DNA of 64,000 nucleotides from Azorhizobium doebereinerae UFLA1-100 (GCF_000473085.1 NZ_AXBA01000004.1:124651-188650); one strand, 5' to 3'; positions 1-8,363 are shown, numbered from the stretch's first letter. Translations and numbers: made by a program. Notes: generated from the letters alone by a model not told the origin.

Positions 1-637
1 CGGAGGTCTTCCAGGCCACAAGGCCAATGATCGGTATCGTGAAGATGATGAAATCATACTCGGGCCATGCGACCGCCACCATCGAGGACAGAACGGATAC
101 GGCCAGGGATGTCCGTGTCGGATGATCGAAATGCCTGAGCAGAAAATATATCGAGATCAGGAACAGGCCAGGGGAGGCAAGGCCGATGACGGGATAGCCG
201 GGAGGGGCCGTAAAATAGGCATGGATCGCAAAGGTGCCGCATGTGAACGACAGCCATCCGGCCGCCACAGTCTCTCCCACCAGCCGCCGCAGCGTCAGGA
301 ACGCCAGGATGCCGGTGCCCAAGAGCTGGGCTTGGTAGACCCATTCGGAATACCAAGACGACCCGATCTTCACTCCCATCATGGAGATCGGGATGTTGAA
401 GAGGTGGGTTGTCCGCTGCTGCAGCATGGCCGCCCAGAGGGTGAAATCAGGCCAGGACAGCTGCGGATCGTTCGCGACAATCTCGAAATAGATGTCGTCG
501 TGATTGGTGTGGCGCAGCCCAGCGAGCATCCACGCCAGGAGCGCCAGGTTCACGGCGGCGAAGAGCAGGGGGAGCTTGTCTCTGAGGGCGGCGGCGAACA
601 CGCCGGTCCTGACGGGCTGCGGGTGCATCGGGGTCAT
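1..637 (-). CDS. Polytopic membrane protein, GT-C/GtrC-like (C-terminus off window)
   Basis: The reading frame stays open from an ATG at 637 to the window edge, giving at least 212 residues and no stop. The start reads MTPMHPQPVRTG. A first hydrophobic helix (about residues 23-42) is followed by a short exported segment with HTNHDD (acidic pair about residue 47), then several more hydrophobic helices. A helix, an acidic loop and repeated helices are typical of GT-C polyprenyl-phosphate-sugar transferases, where the loop acid is catalytic. That assignment is by architecture only. An alternative start is the ATG at 628. The GtrA flippase and GtrB-like transferase nearby support a periplasmic glycosyl-transfer role. 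Confidence 0.6.
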   Translation of the reverse strand, partial: MTPMHPQPVRTGVFAAALRDKLPLLFAAVNLALLAWMLAGLRHTNHDDIYFEIVANDPQLSWPDFTLWAAMLQQRTTHLFNIPISMMGVKIGSSWYSEWVYQAQLLGTGILAFLTLRRLVGETVAAGWLSFTCGTFAIHAYFTAPPGYPVIGLASPGLFLISIYFLLRHFDHPTRTSLAVSVLSSMVAVAWPEYDFIIFTIPIIGLVAWKTS

Positions 638-1221
638 TTCAGCACGACGCGGCGATGCGCCAGCTCTTTGGCGCTGTCGGTGAGCAATGGCGGCGTGGAC
701 AGGCATGGGAGAGGTGTTGGATGCGGCCTGATCCCCCGGATCCCGCTGGCCTTGCCCGGTCGTTCACAATCTCTCTCCGCCTCAACCGCACTCGAGGGCG
801 CGGCGCCCACCGGGGGACACATATACACACTCGCAGGTGTGACGTCGCAGCGGACGGCCGGGACGGCAGTGGGGGCGAGGCTGGCGATGGGCCCAAGGGC
901 GGGCCGTGGCTGGGAGCCGCTGCGGAGCCGCCTTTGCGCCGGACCCGGCCCCGCCGCCGCCCGTGCGCTGCGACATTCTGCCCCATTTGGGGCCAGCCCC
1001 GTCGTCGCCTGGCCGCCACGGGGAAGGAGGAGCGCGGGTGAGGCTTTGCAGCGTTTTTTGCCCCACCCTATGGCCTCGGCTTTTGGGGTAGGTTAGAGCA
1101 GGCGTCACGCGGGATTCACCGGCGGGCCCAAAGGGGAAAAGCTGGCAGAACAGGCGGTGATTCTCCGCCGGTTTGGGCCGTTCTCATTGGCCGGCTTCCT
1201 TGATGAAGATATGAACAGCTC
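638..1221. other. Intergenic region with structured leader, no convincing gene
   Basis: This gap lies between divergent genes. Reading frames exist on both strands, but their proline/arginine-rich translations look like GC-driven noise. The half nearest the transketolase gene holds a nested inverted repeat (listed separately). Promoters for both flanking genes must lie here, but I could not place them. Confidence 0.5.
1125..1179. promoter_or_regulatory. Nested inverted repeat upstream of the transketolase gene
   Basis: GGCCCAAA at 1125-1132 pairs perfectly with TTTGGGCC at 1172-1179. Inside the loop GGCGG (1153-1157) pairs with CCGCC (1165-1169) across a 7-nt loop. It ends 42 bases before the start codon at 1222, so it could be a leader structure or attenuator. 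Confidence 0.35.
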
Positions 1222-1995
1222 ATGAAGATCGCTGACGACACGTTCAGATCAGCCCGCAAGAGGCTGCTGAAGATGCACTTTGAAAGCGGTGTCGGTCATA
1301 TCGGGGGCAATCTGTCCTGTCTCGATGCTTTGCTGATTTTGCATCACGAATATATCGGCGCTTCTGAACGCTTCATCCTGTCCAAAGGTCACTCCGCCGG
1401 CGCGCTTTACGTGGCGCTCTGGAGCCGTGGTCTGGTGTCCGACGCCCAGCTGGCGCAATTCCATCGCGACGATACGCTGCTTGCCGGTCATCCGCCCGCG
1501 GCGGGCCTGCCCGGTATCCGCTTTGCCACCGGCAGCCTCGGGCACGGACTGTCGCTCGCCGCCGGCACCGCGCTTGCCTTGAAGCTCAAGCGCGAGACGG
1601 GCATGGTTTATTGCCTGACATCCGACGGGGAATGGCAGGAAGGGGCCACGTGGGAGGCGCTCATCTTCGCCGCCCACCATCGGCTGCACAATCTGACGAT
1701 CCTCGTCGACCATAACAATCTCCAGGGCTTCGGCCGGACCGCCGATGTCGCCTCCATGTCGCCGCTGGGCGTGAAGCTCGGCGGCTTCGACGTGGCGCTC
1801 CAGACCGTGGACGGCCACGATCCCGAGGCGATCCGGGCCGCGCTCGAGGTTCCCGGCAACACGTGCCGCGTCATCGTCCTCGAAACCCGGAAGGGGCATG
1901 GCGTGAGTTTCATGCAGGACCGCATGGAGTGGCATTATCTGCCCCTGAACGAGCAGGATTATCGCCGGGCGCTTCTGGAGATCGAGGCGCAATGA
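1222..1995 (+). CDS. Transketolase, N-terminal (TPP-binding) subunit
   Basis: This 257-residue protein is the first half of a split transketolase, which moves two-carbon ketol units between sugar phosphates with thiamine diphosphate. Visible motifs are GHIGGN (about 25-30), LSKGHS (53-58) and the TPP/Mg site SDGEWQEG (about 134), where the family more often has GDG. It overlaps the next gene by ATGA, so the two subunits are probably translationally coupled. Placement in a glycan locus suggests it makes a sugar precursor for the polymer rather than serving central metabolism. Confidence 0.85.
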   Translation: MKIADDTFRSARKRLLKMHFESGVGHIGGNLSCLDALLILHHEYIGASERFILSKGHSAGALYVALWSRGLVSDAQLAQFHRDDTLLAGHPPAAGLPGIRFATGSLGHGLSLAAGTALALKLKRETGMVYCLTSDGEWQEGATWEALIFAAHHRLHNLTILVDHNNLQGFGRTADVASMSPLGVKLGGFDVALQTVDGHDPEAIRAALEVPGNTCRVIVLETRKGHGVSFMQDRMEWHYLPLNEQDYRRALLEIEAQ

Positions 1996-2900
1996 GAAAG
2001 CAGCTCTGCGACGCGCTTGTGCTGCGCGCCCCGCGGCCCGAGATGGTGTTCCTGACGGGCGACCTCGGCTTCATGGCTCTGGAGCCGCTGCAGGACGCCA
2101 TGCAGGAGCGGTTCATCAACGCCGGGGTCGCCGAACAGAACATGGTTTCCGTTGCCGCCGCCATGGCGCGGGAAGGCCTGGAGGCCTGGGTCTACAGCAT
2201 CGCGCCGTTCTGCTATGCGCGGCCGTTCGAGCAGATCCGCAACGATGTCGCCTTCCACAACCTGCCGGTGAAGCTCATCGGCAATGGCGGCGGCTACGCC
2301 TACGGCGTCATGGGGCCGACGCACCATGCCATCGAGGACTACGGCGTATTGCTGACGCTGCCGAACATGCGCGCCTTCATCCCGGTCTTCGATGAAGACC
2401 TCGACGCCACCATCGATCGGGCCGGGACTGTGCCGAACCCGGCCTATGTCCGGCTTGGCCGGGGCGAGATCCCGCCCGGCTACGCGGTGCCGGCATACGC
2501 TCCCTGGCGCCAGCTCGTGCACGGCGGCGGCCGGACCGTGATCGCCGCCGGACCGATCGCCGGGACGTATCTTTCGGCCTTCCTGTCCCTGCCGGAGCGG
2601 CTGCGTCCGAATTTCTGGGTGGTCTGCGAGCTGCCCCTGGAGCACAACCCCATGCCGGCGGCCCTGCTGGAGCAGATCCGCTCGGCGGGCAGCCTTTGCG
2701 TGATCGAGGAGCACGTCCGTCGCGGCGGGCTCGGATCGGAGATCGCCCTGTTCATGGCCTCGCAGGGCATCGCCCCGGCGGCCTTCCACCACTTCCACGC
2801 CCGGGCGCACCATTTCCCCACTTATGGTTCGCAGACATTCCTGCGGGGGCAGTCCGGCCTCGATGTGGAAACCGTCCTTGCCGTGATCGGAAAAGAATAA
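1992..2900 (+). CDS. Transketolase, C-terminal (pyrimidine-binding) subunit
   Basis: The 302-residue partner begins at the ATG inside the upstream stop (ATGA, 1992-1995); a longer in-frame reading from 1863 would overlap the first subunit. It has the Pyr-domain signature FINAGVAEQN, whose Glu activates the thiamine ring, a GGGYAYGVMGPTHH loop typical of split transketolases and DXS-like enzymes, and a C-terminal domain with CVIEEH. With the upstream subunit it should form an alpha2beta2 cytosolic enzyme. The donor and acceptor sugars cannot be read from sequence. Confidence 0.85.
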   Translation: MRKQLCDALVLRAPRPEMVFLTGDLGFMALEPLQDAMQERFINAGVAEQNMVSVAAAMAREGLEAWVYSIAPFCYARPFEQIRNDVAFHNLPVKLIGNGGGYAYGVMGPTHHAIEDYGVLLTLPNMRAFIPVFDEDLDATIDRAGTVPNPAYVRLGRGEIPPGYAVPAYAPWRQLVHGGGRTVIAAGPIAGTYLSAFLSLPERLRPNFWVVCELPLEHNPMPAALLEQIRSAGSLCVIEEHVRRGGLGSEIALFMASQGIAPAAFHHFHARAHHFPTYGSQTFLRGQSGLDVETVLAVIGKE

Positions 2901-2916
2901 CCAGGGATACCGGCTC

Positions 2917-4881
2917 ATGTCGCTCGCATCGCACATTCGCGCCCTGGATGGACCGATCCTGGTGACCGGCGCGTCCGGTTTCATCGGCGCCAATCTGTTC
3001 AAGGCGATCGCCGCGCATCGCCGGGACGTGTTCGCCTGCGTCCAGCGCGAGAAGGGCTGGCGCCTGGCCGAGGTTGGCGATGAGCATATCGTCGCCGTCG
3101 ACCTCAGCGATTCGGCGGCGGCCAAGAACCTCATCGCGTCGCTGGCGCCGCGAACGGTGTTCGATTGCGTCGCCTATGGCGCTTATTCGTTCGAGGAAGA
3201 CCCCTCGCGAATCTACAAGACCAACGTCCAGTCGCTGGTGGAGTTCGTTCACGGCCTGTCCGAGACGCCCATCTCCGCTTACATCCACGCCGGCAGCTCC
3301 TCGGAATATGGCTCCAACAGCGCCGGCCCGCGTGAAGATGATGTCTGTCAACCCAACAGCCATTACGCGGTATCCAAGGTAAATGCCGCGACATTTCTTT
3401 ACTACATGGGAAAATTCCGCGCCTTTCCCGTGGTCAATCTCCGGCTGTACTCGGTCTATGGGCCGCTTGAGGATACCTCGCGGCTGATCCCGACCCTTGT
3501 GCGGCGGGCGCTCGCGGGCGGGTTGCCGCCATTCGTCGACCCCGATACGTCGCGCGACTTCCTCTATGTCGAGGATGCCTGCGCCGCATTCATCATTGCC
3601 GCGGCGAAGATGCAGCCGGACCTTTATGGCGAGAGCTTCAATATCGCATCCGGCGACAAGACGACCATTGCGGATCTTGCCGCCGTCGCCCGATCCACCT
3701 TCGGCATCGCGCAGGAGCCGAGCTTCGGCGCGATGGAAGGGCGCCGGTGGGATCTGGCGGACTGGTATGGCGATCCTTCCAAGGCGCGGGCCCTGCTGGG
3801 CTGGGAGGCCCGCACCGATCTGGCGGCGGGCCTGCGCGCCACCGCCGGCTGGGTCGCCACGCTGAGCGACGAGGAGTTCGAGCAGGGGACGAAGCGCAAT
3901 TTCCTGAACCGGCGCCGAAGCATTTCCGCGATCATCGCCTGCTACAAGGATGGAGAGGCGATTCCCCATATGTATCGGCGCCTGACGGAAACCTTCCGTC
4001 GGCTCGAAATCGATTATGAAATCATCTTCGTGAACGACTGTAGCCCGGATGACAGCGCGGCTGTCATTCAGGAGCTCAGCGCGCAGGACAGCCGAGTGAT
4101 CGGCATCTCGCATTCCCGCAACTTCGGGTCGCAGATGGCGTTCCGCAGCGGGATGGAGCTGTCCACCAAGCAGGGCGTGGTGCTGCTGGACGGTGATCTT
4201 CAGGACCCCCCGGAACTGATCGAGCAGTTCTATCCCCATTGGGAGCAAGGCTTCGACGTGGTCTATGGCCGCCGCGTCAGGCGCGAGATGCCGTGGCATT
4301 GGGGATTGCTCTACAAGCTGTTCTACCGTGTCTTCGCGGCCTTCAGCTATATCCGCATTCCGCTGGATGCCGGTGACTTCTCGCTCATCGACCGCCGCGT
4401 GGTCGGATGGATGCTGAATTGTCCGGAGCGAGACCTGTTCATGCGGGGCATCCGGGCTTATGTCGGCTTTCGTCAGGTGGGGGTGGATTACGTCCGCCCG
4501 GAGCGGATGTTCGGCCGATCGACGAACAACTTCCTGAAAAATATAGAATGGGCGAAGAAGGGCATCTTTTCCTTCAGCAATACGCCTTTGACCATGCTGA
4601 CGGCGGCCGGTGTCGCGCTCCTCGGATTGTCCTTCCTGGCATCGGTGGTGACGATCCTGCTGAAGGTCTTCGTGCCCGATATCGCCCCGAGGGGCGTCAC
4701 CACGCTGCTGCTGGCGGTGATCGCATTCGGTTCTCTCAACGTGTTCGCCATCGGCATCGTCGGTGAATACGTCGCCAAGATCATGGCGGAGGTGAAGCAG
4801 CGGCCGCGCCTGATCCGCGCTGCGTTGATCCGCAACGGGCGGTCCACGGACATGTTGCCTGATGGCAAGGATCTCCATTGA
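2917..4881 (+). CDS. Fusion: NAD-dependent epimerase/dehydratase + GtrB-like glycosyltransferase 2
   Basis: This 654-residue protein joins two enzymes normally encoded separately. Residues 12-315 are an extended SDR: nucleotide loop TGASGFIG (17-24), SSSEYG (127-132) and catalytic Tyr150/Lys154 in YAVSK. Residues 335-640 are a family 2 glycosyltransferase of the DPM1/GtrB type, with ACYKDGE at the nucleotide site, LLDGDLQDPP at the DXD site (about 423-432), SRNFGSQ, and two C-terminal membrane helices (about 560-625). The likely role is to convert a nucleotide sugar and then load it on polyprenyl phosphate at the inner membrane. It starts 16 bases after the transketolase stop, so it is in the same operon. 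Confidence 0.85.
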   Translation: MSLASHIRALDGPILVTGASGFIGANLFKAIAAHRRDVFACVQREKGWRLAEVGDEHIVAVDLSDSAAAKNLIASLAPRTVFDCVAYGAYSFEEDPSRIYKTNVQSLVEFVHGLSETPISAYIHAGSSSEYGSNSAGPREDDVCQPNSHYAVSKVNAATFLYYMGKFRAFPVVNLRLYSVYGPLEDTSRLIPTLVRRALAGGLPPFVDPDTSRDFLYVEDACAAFIIAAAKMQPDLYGESFNIASGDKTTIADLAAVARSTFGIAQEPSFGAMEGRRWDLADWYGDPSKARALLGWEARTDLAAGLRATAGWVATLSDEEFEQGTKRNFLNRRRSISAIIACYKDGEAIPHMYRRLTETFRRLEIDYEIIFVNDCSPDDSAAVIQELSAQDSRVIGISHSRNFGSQMAFRSGMELSTKQGVVLLDGDLQDPPELIEQFYPHWEQGFDVVYGRRVRREMPWHWGLLYKLFYRVFAAFSYIRIPLDAGDFSLIDRRVVGWMLNCPERDLFMRGIRAYVGFRQVGVDYVRPERMFGRSTNNFLKNIEWAKKGIFSFSNTPLTMLTAAGVALLGLSFLASVVTILLKVFVPDIAPRGVTTLLLAVIAFGSLNVFAIGIVGEYVAKIMAEVKQRPRLIRAALIRNGRSTDMLPDGKDLH

Positions 4882-4921
4882 TCGCCGGATCTTCGGGTCT
4901 TGGTGCTTCTGAGGTGTGGTA

Positions 4922-5827
4922 ATGCGCTTAGCTCGATCCTGCCCTGTTTGCGCGGCTCCGGTCTCGGAGGCCACGGTTTTTGTCGAGGAGAATATCGACC
5001 CGGCGCGGATCTCCGGCTTCAGCTTTGCCTCGCGCAAGGAGCCGGAATACATGTGTCACCGGCTGATGCGCTGCTCGCGGTGCGATCTCGTCTATGTCAG
5101 CGATCCGCCGGGCCAGGATGAGCTTGCCGAGGCCTATCACGTCTCCGACTACGACAGTTCGGAGGAGGCCGCCGACGCCGCCATCGCCTATATCGCCGCC
5201 ATGCGGCCGATCCTCGCCAAGCTGCGCCAGAAGACGCAGGTATTGGAGATCGGCGCCGGCACCGGGGTTCTGCTCGAATTGCTGAAGTCCGAGGGCTTCA
5301 CGACGCTGGTCGGGGTGGAGCCGTCGTCCGCGGCCATCGGCGCTGCTCCGGCGCATCGTCGCCCGTGGCTGCGCGAGGGCATCTTCGTCGAAAGCGACTT
5401 CGAACCGGCCTCGTTCGATCTCATCTGCTGCTTCATGACCATGGAGCATGTGCAGGACCCGATGGCCACGGCCATGGCGGCCCGCCGCCTGCTGCGCCCC
5501 GGCGGGGCCTTCGTCACGGTCACGCATGATTATACCAGTCTGGTCAATCGCCTGCTCGGCAAGAAGTCTCCGATCATCGACATCGAGCACATGCAGATAT
5601 TTTCCGGCGCCAGCATTCGCCAGTTGTTCAGCCGCTGCGGCTTTCAGGACATCAGCGTGCGGCCATTTTACAACAAGTATAGCCTGAAATATTGGCTGCG
5701 CCTGGCGCCGATTCCGGCGGCGGCCAAGGCATCTGTCCGGTCGTTCAGCGCCGGGACAGGCTTGGATCGGATCAAGCTGGCGATCAATGTCGGCAACACC
5801 ATGACCGCGGGGTTCGCCCCCCTGTGA
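4922..5827 (+). CDS. SAM-dependent methyltransferase with N-terminal zinc-ribbon-like region
   Basis: This is a class I methyltransferase of about 301 residues. It begins with Cys pairs (CPVC near residue 8 and CSRC near 56) that look like a treble-clef metal site, as in sugar C-methyltransferases. The SAM site reads VLEIGAGTGVLLELL, and later motifs are DLICCFMTMEHV and LLRPGGAF. I start at ATG 4922 because GAGG at 4911-4914 is well spaced from it; GTG 4916 is possible. The glycan context suggests it methylates a nucleotide sugar or glycan end. Confidence 0.8.
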   Translation: MRLARSCPVCAAPVSEATVFVEENIDPARISGFSFASRKEPEYMCHRLMRCSRCDLVYVSDPPGQDELAEAYHVSDYDSSEEAADAAIAYIAAMRPILAKLRQKTQVLEIGAGTGVLLELLKSEGFTTLVGVEPSSAAIGAAPAHRRPWLREGIFVESDFEPASFDLICCFMTMEHVQDPMATAMAARRLLRPGGAFVTVTHDYTSLVNRLLGKKSPIIDIEHMQIFSGASIRQLFSRCGFQDISVRPFYNKYSLKYWLRLAPIPAAAKASVRSFSAGTGLDRIKLAINVGNTMTAGFAPL

Positions 5828-5891
5828 TCCGCGCTTTGTGTTGCGGGTGCGTGCGCTCGGCTTTGCCGTGCCCATGGACGGCTCGCGGCGA

Positions 5892-5955
5892 CTGATCCCT
5901 GGATCAGGGGTGGTCAGCGCGCATGCCGTTCAAATGGCATTTCCATTTGAATGGC
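5892..5955. terminator. Two hairpins between convergent genes
   Basis: CTGATCC (5892-5898) pairs with GGATCAG (5901-5907). A larger stem pairs the 13 bases at 5925-5937 with 5943-5955 around a 5-base loop (TTCAAATGG/CCATTTGAA core plus a GCC/GGC clamp and one G.U pair). They lie between convergent genes ending at 5827 and 6032, so a bidirectional terminator is plausible. No clear T-run follows. Confidence 0.45.
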
Positions 5956-6031
5956 GAGACGCTCTCCATTCATGCCTGCCCCCTCCAGGGCGCGCGCTGA
6001 GCAGCTTGCGTCGCAGGCCTATCGGAAAACG

Positions 6032-6445
6032 CTAGCCGGCGCGCCGGCCGAAGACGAAGGCCGATTGCAGGACGTAGTTGAGCGCCGCCACCGGCACCAC
6101 GATGATGGCCATGGCCCATATGCGCCCGCCGACCATGGGCGAGAGCCATTGGATGAGCGTCAGGTAGGTCAGGAAGATGATGCCATAGATGGCGAGGAAC
6201 CGCGGCGCGCGTCGCAGCTGAAGATCGCGGAACACGATGCCTCCGGTGGTGGCAAAGTTGAACGAGATGGCCGCGATGTTCGCGATGATGAGAATGATCC
6301 AGGTGGAAAGGCTGGTGAAAGCCAGCACCGTGTAGACGGTGAAGCCGAACACCGTGTTCATGCCGCCGACGAATACGTAGCGGATGATGCGGTTGTTCCA
6401 TAATTTCAGCATGAGGTCTGCGACGCTCTCTCGCGCGGATAACAC
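6032..6445 (-). CDS. GtrA-family membrane protein (lipid-linked sugar flippase)
   Basis: This 137-residue protein has four hydrophobic helices and the family pattern RYVFVGGMNTVFGF near the N-terminus and LNYVLQSAFVF near the C-terminus. GtrA proteins are thought to flip polyprenyl-phosphate-linked sugars across the inner membrane. The start could be the GTG at 6445 or the ATG at 6412; the second gives the more usual short N-terminus. It lies 28 bases after the methyltransferase on the same strand. Its natural partner is the GtrB-like domain of the fusion at 2917-4881. Confidence 0.85.
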   Translation of the reverse strand: MLSARESVADLMLKLWNNRIIRYVFVGGMNTVFGFTVYTVLAFTSLSTWIILIIANIAAISFNFATTGGIVFRDLQLRRAPRFLAIYGIIFLTYLTLIQWLSPMVGGRIWAMAIIVVPVAALNYVLQSAFVFGRRAG

Positions 6446-6473
6446 GCCACTGTCTTCGGTGCGGGGAGGTCAT

Positions 6474-7232
6474 TCATGCCGAGGGTTTCGGCTTGAATGC
6501 AATCACGCCGTAGCCGAGCGGGTCCTCCCTGGACCCAAGGCCGCAGCGGAGCGCGACATGCGCCGCAAAGACGAAGCCGAGGGTAGCTGGTGCCAGCAGC
6601 AGCGCGAGCGGCAGCGACCAGAGAGCCCGCGTGGCGGGCTTCGGCCGCACAAGACGCAAGGTCAGGATGATCAATTTGTTGGCGATGGCGGCGATGTCGT
6701 TGCCGCGCTCCCGGATCTCGGGGGCGACGAAGCCGGCGGTGGCGAGGCGCCGGGCCAGTCCGAACCGGGTGAACCGGCTGTAGTCATGGGGGATGTGATG
6801 AATGCGTGCTGACCAGGGAACCGTCAGGATCAGCTGCCCGCCGGGCTTCAGGACCCGCCACATGTCCGCCAGCAGCGCGGCGGGGTCGGGGACATGTTCC
6901 AGCACCTCGATGCACATTAAGGCGTCGAAGCTATCGTCGGCCATGGGTAGTTTCGAGCCGTCATAATAGACGACGCCGGGCACCCGCAGCATGCCGAACT
7001 CGTCGGCCTTCTCCACATCGACGCCGGTATAGTCGACCTCCTTGGCCAGCATTCCCCTCCACGGGGCCTGGCCGGCGCCCACATCGAGCACTTTGCCGCG
7101 CACCGCGCCGAGCGGTTCCCGCAGGAAATGCACGATGGTCCACAATTGCAGGTCCACCAGGCAGCGCGCCCAGAACAACGCCCTATTGTCCTCCGGGGGA
7201 CGCACCGCGATGGGCTTGAAAGCTTCCGTCAT
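6474..7232 (-). CDS. SAM-dependent methyltransferase
   Basis: This 252-residue class I methyltransferase is of the Methyltransf_11 type. KVLDVGAGQAPWRG (about 46-59) is the SAM loop, followed by DDSFDALMCIEVLEHV and LKPGGQLILTVPWS. A hydrophobic C-terminal stretch (LALLLAPATLGFVFAA) suggests membrane association. It is the first gene of the unit that continues into the GtrA flippase. Methylation of a polyprenyl-linked or polymer-bound sugar is a reasonable guess; the acceptor is unknown. Confidence 0.8.
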   Translation of the reverse strand: MTEAFKPIAVRPPEDNRALFWARCLVDLQLWTIVHFLREPLGAVRGKVLDVGAGQAPWRGMLAKEVDYTGVDVEKADEFGMLRVPGVVYYDGSKLPMADDSFDALMCIEVLEHVPDPAALLADMWRVLKPGGQLILTVPWSARIHHIPHDYSRFTRFGLARRLATAGFVAPEIRERGNDIAAIANKLIILTLRLVRPKPATRALWSLPLALLLAPATLGFVFAAHVALRCGLGSREDPLGYGVIAFKPKPSA

Positions 7233-7564
7233 GCTCGTCTTCCGGTGATGCGCAATGGCCGCTGCTGGCGGTTGGGTCCTTGGCGGGACACTGGCTTTCC
7301 TGACACGTCAGCTCCTGTGGTGCGCCGTGTGGATCGGCCGGTTGCGCCCCGACGAAAGTCCGCCGATGCCTCGTGAAGCGGGGGGAAAGTGGCCTGAAGG
7401 CGCGCGCGGATCAAGCCTTCCCGGTGCGGCGGGCGCTTTATGACTGGCTTCCTGCTTCTCCCCCGCCCGGCGGCGCGCTTTCATCAGCCTTGCAGCCGTC
7501 CTCGAAACGGCAATGCCATCCTCCTGGGGATGCGCCCGCGCAGAGACCGACCGCTCGCGGTCGC
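7233..7564. other. Intergenic region, no gene seen
   Basis: This lies between the start of the methyltransferase/GtrA unit and the end of the GntR gene, so it should contain the promoter for the former. The only visible element is a small inverted repeat, CTGAC-AC-GTCAG, at 7300-7311. Short plus-strand frames here do not look like proteins. Confidence 0.4.
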
Positions 7565-8287
7565 TCAGGCCCTGAAATAGTCCGGGTGGGACTGGCGCAG
7601 CTTGTCGACGAATTCCAGCGAGCGGGACAGGTGGTCGCGCAGGCTCGCCTGGGCCGCCTCCGGCTGGCCGGCGGCGATGGCATCGACGATGGCGGCGTGG
7701 GCGGCCAGGATCTCGCGCATCTTGCCCGCCTTGGGCAGATGCAGGTTGCGCAGCCGGTCGATATGGCCGCTCTGGCGCCGCACCAGATGCCACAGCTCGG
7801 TCATGCCCAGCGTGTCGTACATGGTGCGGTGGAAGGCGTGGTCGGCGGCGGCGAAGGCCACATGCTCGCCGAGGTCGCAGAAGGCGGTCTGCTGGCGGAT
7901 CAGGCTGCGCAGCTTCTCCACCAGCGCCGCGTCCGGCGCCAGCGCCAGCGTGCGCACCAGCTCCAGCTCGATGGAGCGACGCAGGAACTGGCCCTGCCGC
8001 GCCCGGTCGATGTCGATGGGGCTGACCACGGTGGCGTGCTGGGGGAAGACATCCACCAGGGCCTCCTCCTGGAGGCGCATCAGCGCATCGCGGATCGGCG
8101 TGGAGGAGAAGCCGAAGCGCGCCTGGAGATCCTGCCGCGACAGCACGGCGCCGGGCGCCAGGGCGAGCGAGATGATCTCCGCGCGCAGCACCTCGCACAC
8201 GAAGCTCGCCCCGCTTTTCGAGCCGTCCCGCGACCGGGCCGGCAGGCCCGCCAAGAATTCCACCATCGTCCTCGCCCTCCTGGCCAC
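7565..8287 (-). CDS. GntR-family regulator, FadR/FCD subfamily
   Basis: This is a repressor-type regulator of up to 240 residues. The winged helix (about 30-95) contains LSRQDLQARFGFSSTPIRDALMRL. The C-terminal FCD domain is all-helical and contains AADHAFHRTMYDTLG and the His-rich AAHAAIVDAIAAG segment that binds metal and ligand in this subfamily. Translation may begin at an internal Met (MVEFLAG). It is divergent from the ABC/dehydratase operon at 8573. The 18-bp palindrome between them is its probable operator, with the operon substrate or a product as inducer. Confidence 0.85.
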   Translation of the reverse strand: MARRARTMVEFLAGLPARSRDGSKSGASFVCEVLRAEIISLALAPGAVLSRQDLQARFGFSSTPIRDALMRLQEEALVDVFPQHATVVSPIDIDRARQGQFLRRSIELELVRTLALAPDAALVEKLRSLIRQQTAFCDLGEHVAFAAADHAFHRTMYDTLGMTELWHLVRRQSGHIDRLRNLHLPKAGKMREILAAHAAIVDAIAAGQPEAAQASLRDHLSRSLEFVDKLRQSHPDYFRA

Positions 8288-8345
8288 ATCCTTCCGGCCA
8301 CATCCTTCCGTTCTCCCGCCGGTTCATAGCACAGGCGTGCTTGAC

Positions 8346-8363
8346 GCACTAATGCATTAGTGC
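8346..8363. promoter_or_regulatory. 18-bp perfect palindrome, candidate GntR operator
   Basis: The 18 bases GCACTAATGCATTAGTGC read the same on both strands. The site is 59 bases upstream of the regulator start (8287) and about 210 bases before the first operon gene (8573). It directly follows TTGACG (8341-8346), a possible -35 element, so a bound repressor would cover the promoter. Confidence 0.6.

Noticed and set aside
634-828. Small frame ending in an ATGA overlap with the membrane protein gene
   Set aside because: The overlap looks like coupling, but the 64-residue translation is low-complexity and several equal frames cover the same bases.
1863-1991. Longer start for the second transketolase subunit
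   Set aside because: The extension would overlap the first subunit by over 100 bases, while ATG 1992 gives a standard ATGA coupling and the expected domain length.
2752-5052. A 766-residue open frame on the minus strand
   Set aside because: Antisense to the transketolase and fusion genes, which have clear catalytic motifs; translation is Arg/His-rich noise.
7255-7443. Short plus-strand frame with a hydrophobic start
   Set aside because: No ribosome site, low-complexity tail, and it lies in a promoter gap.
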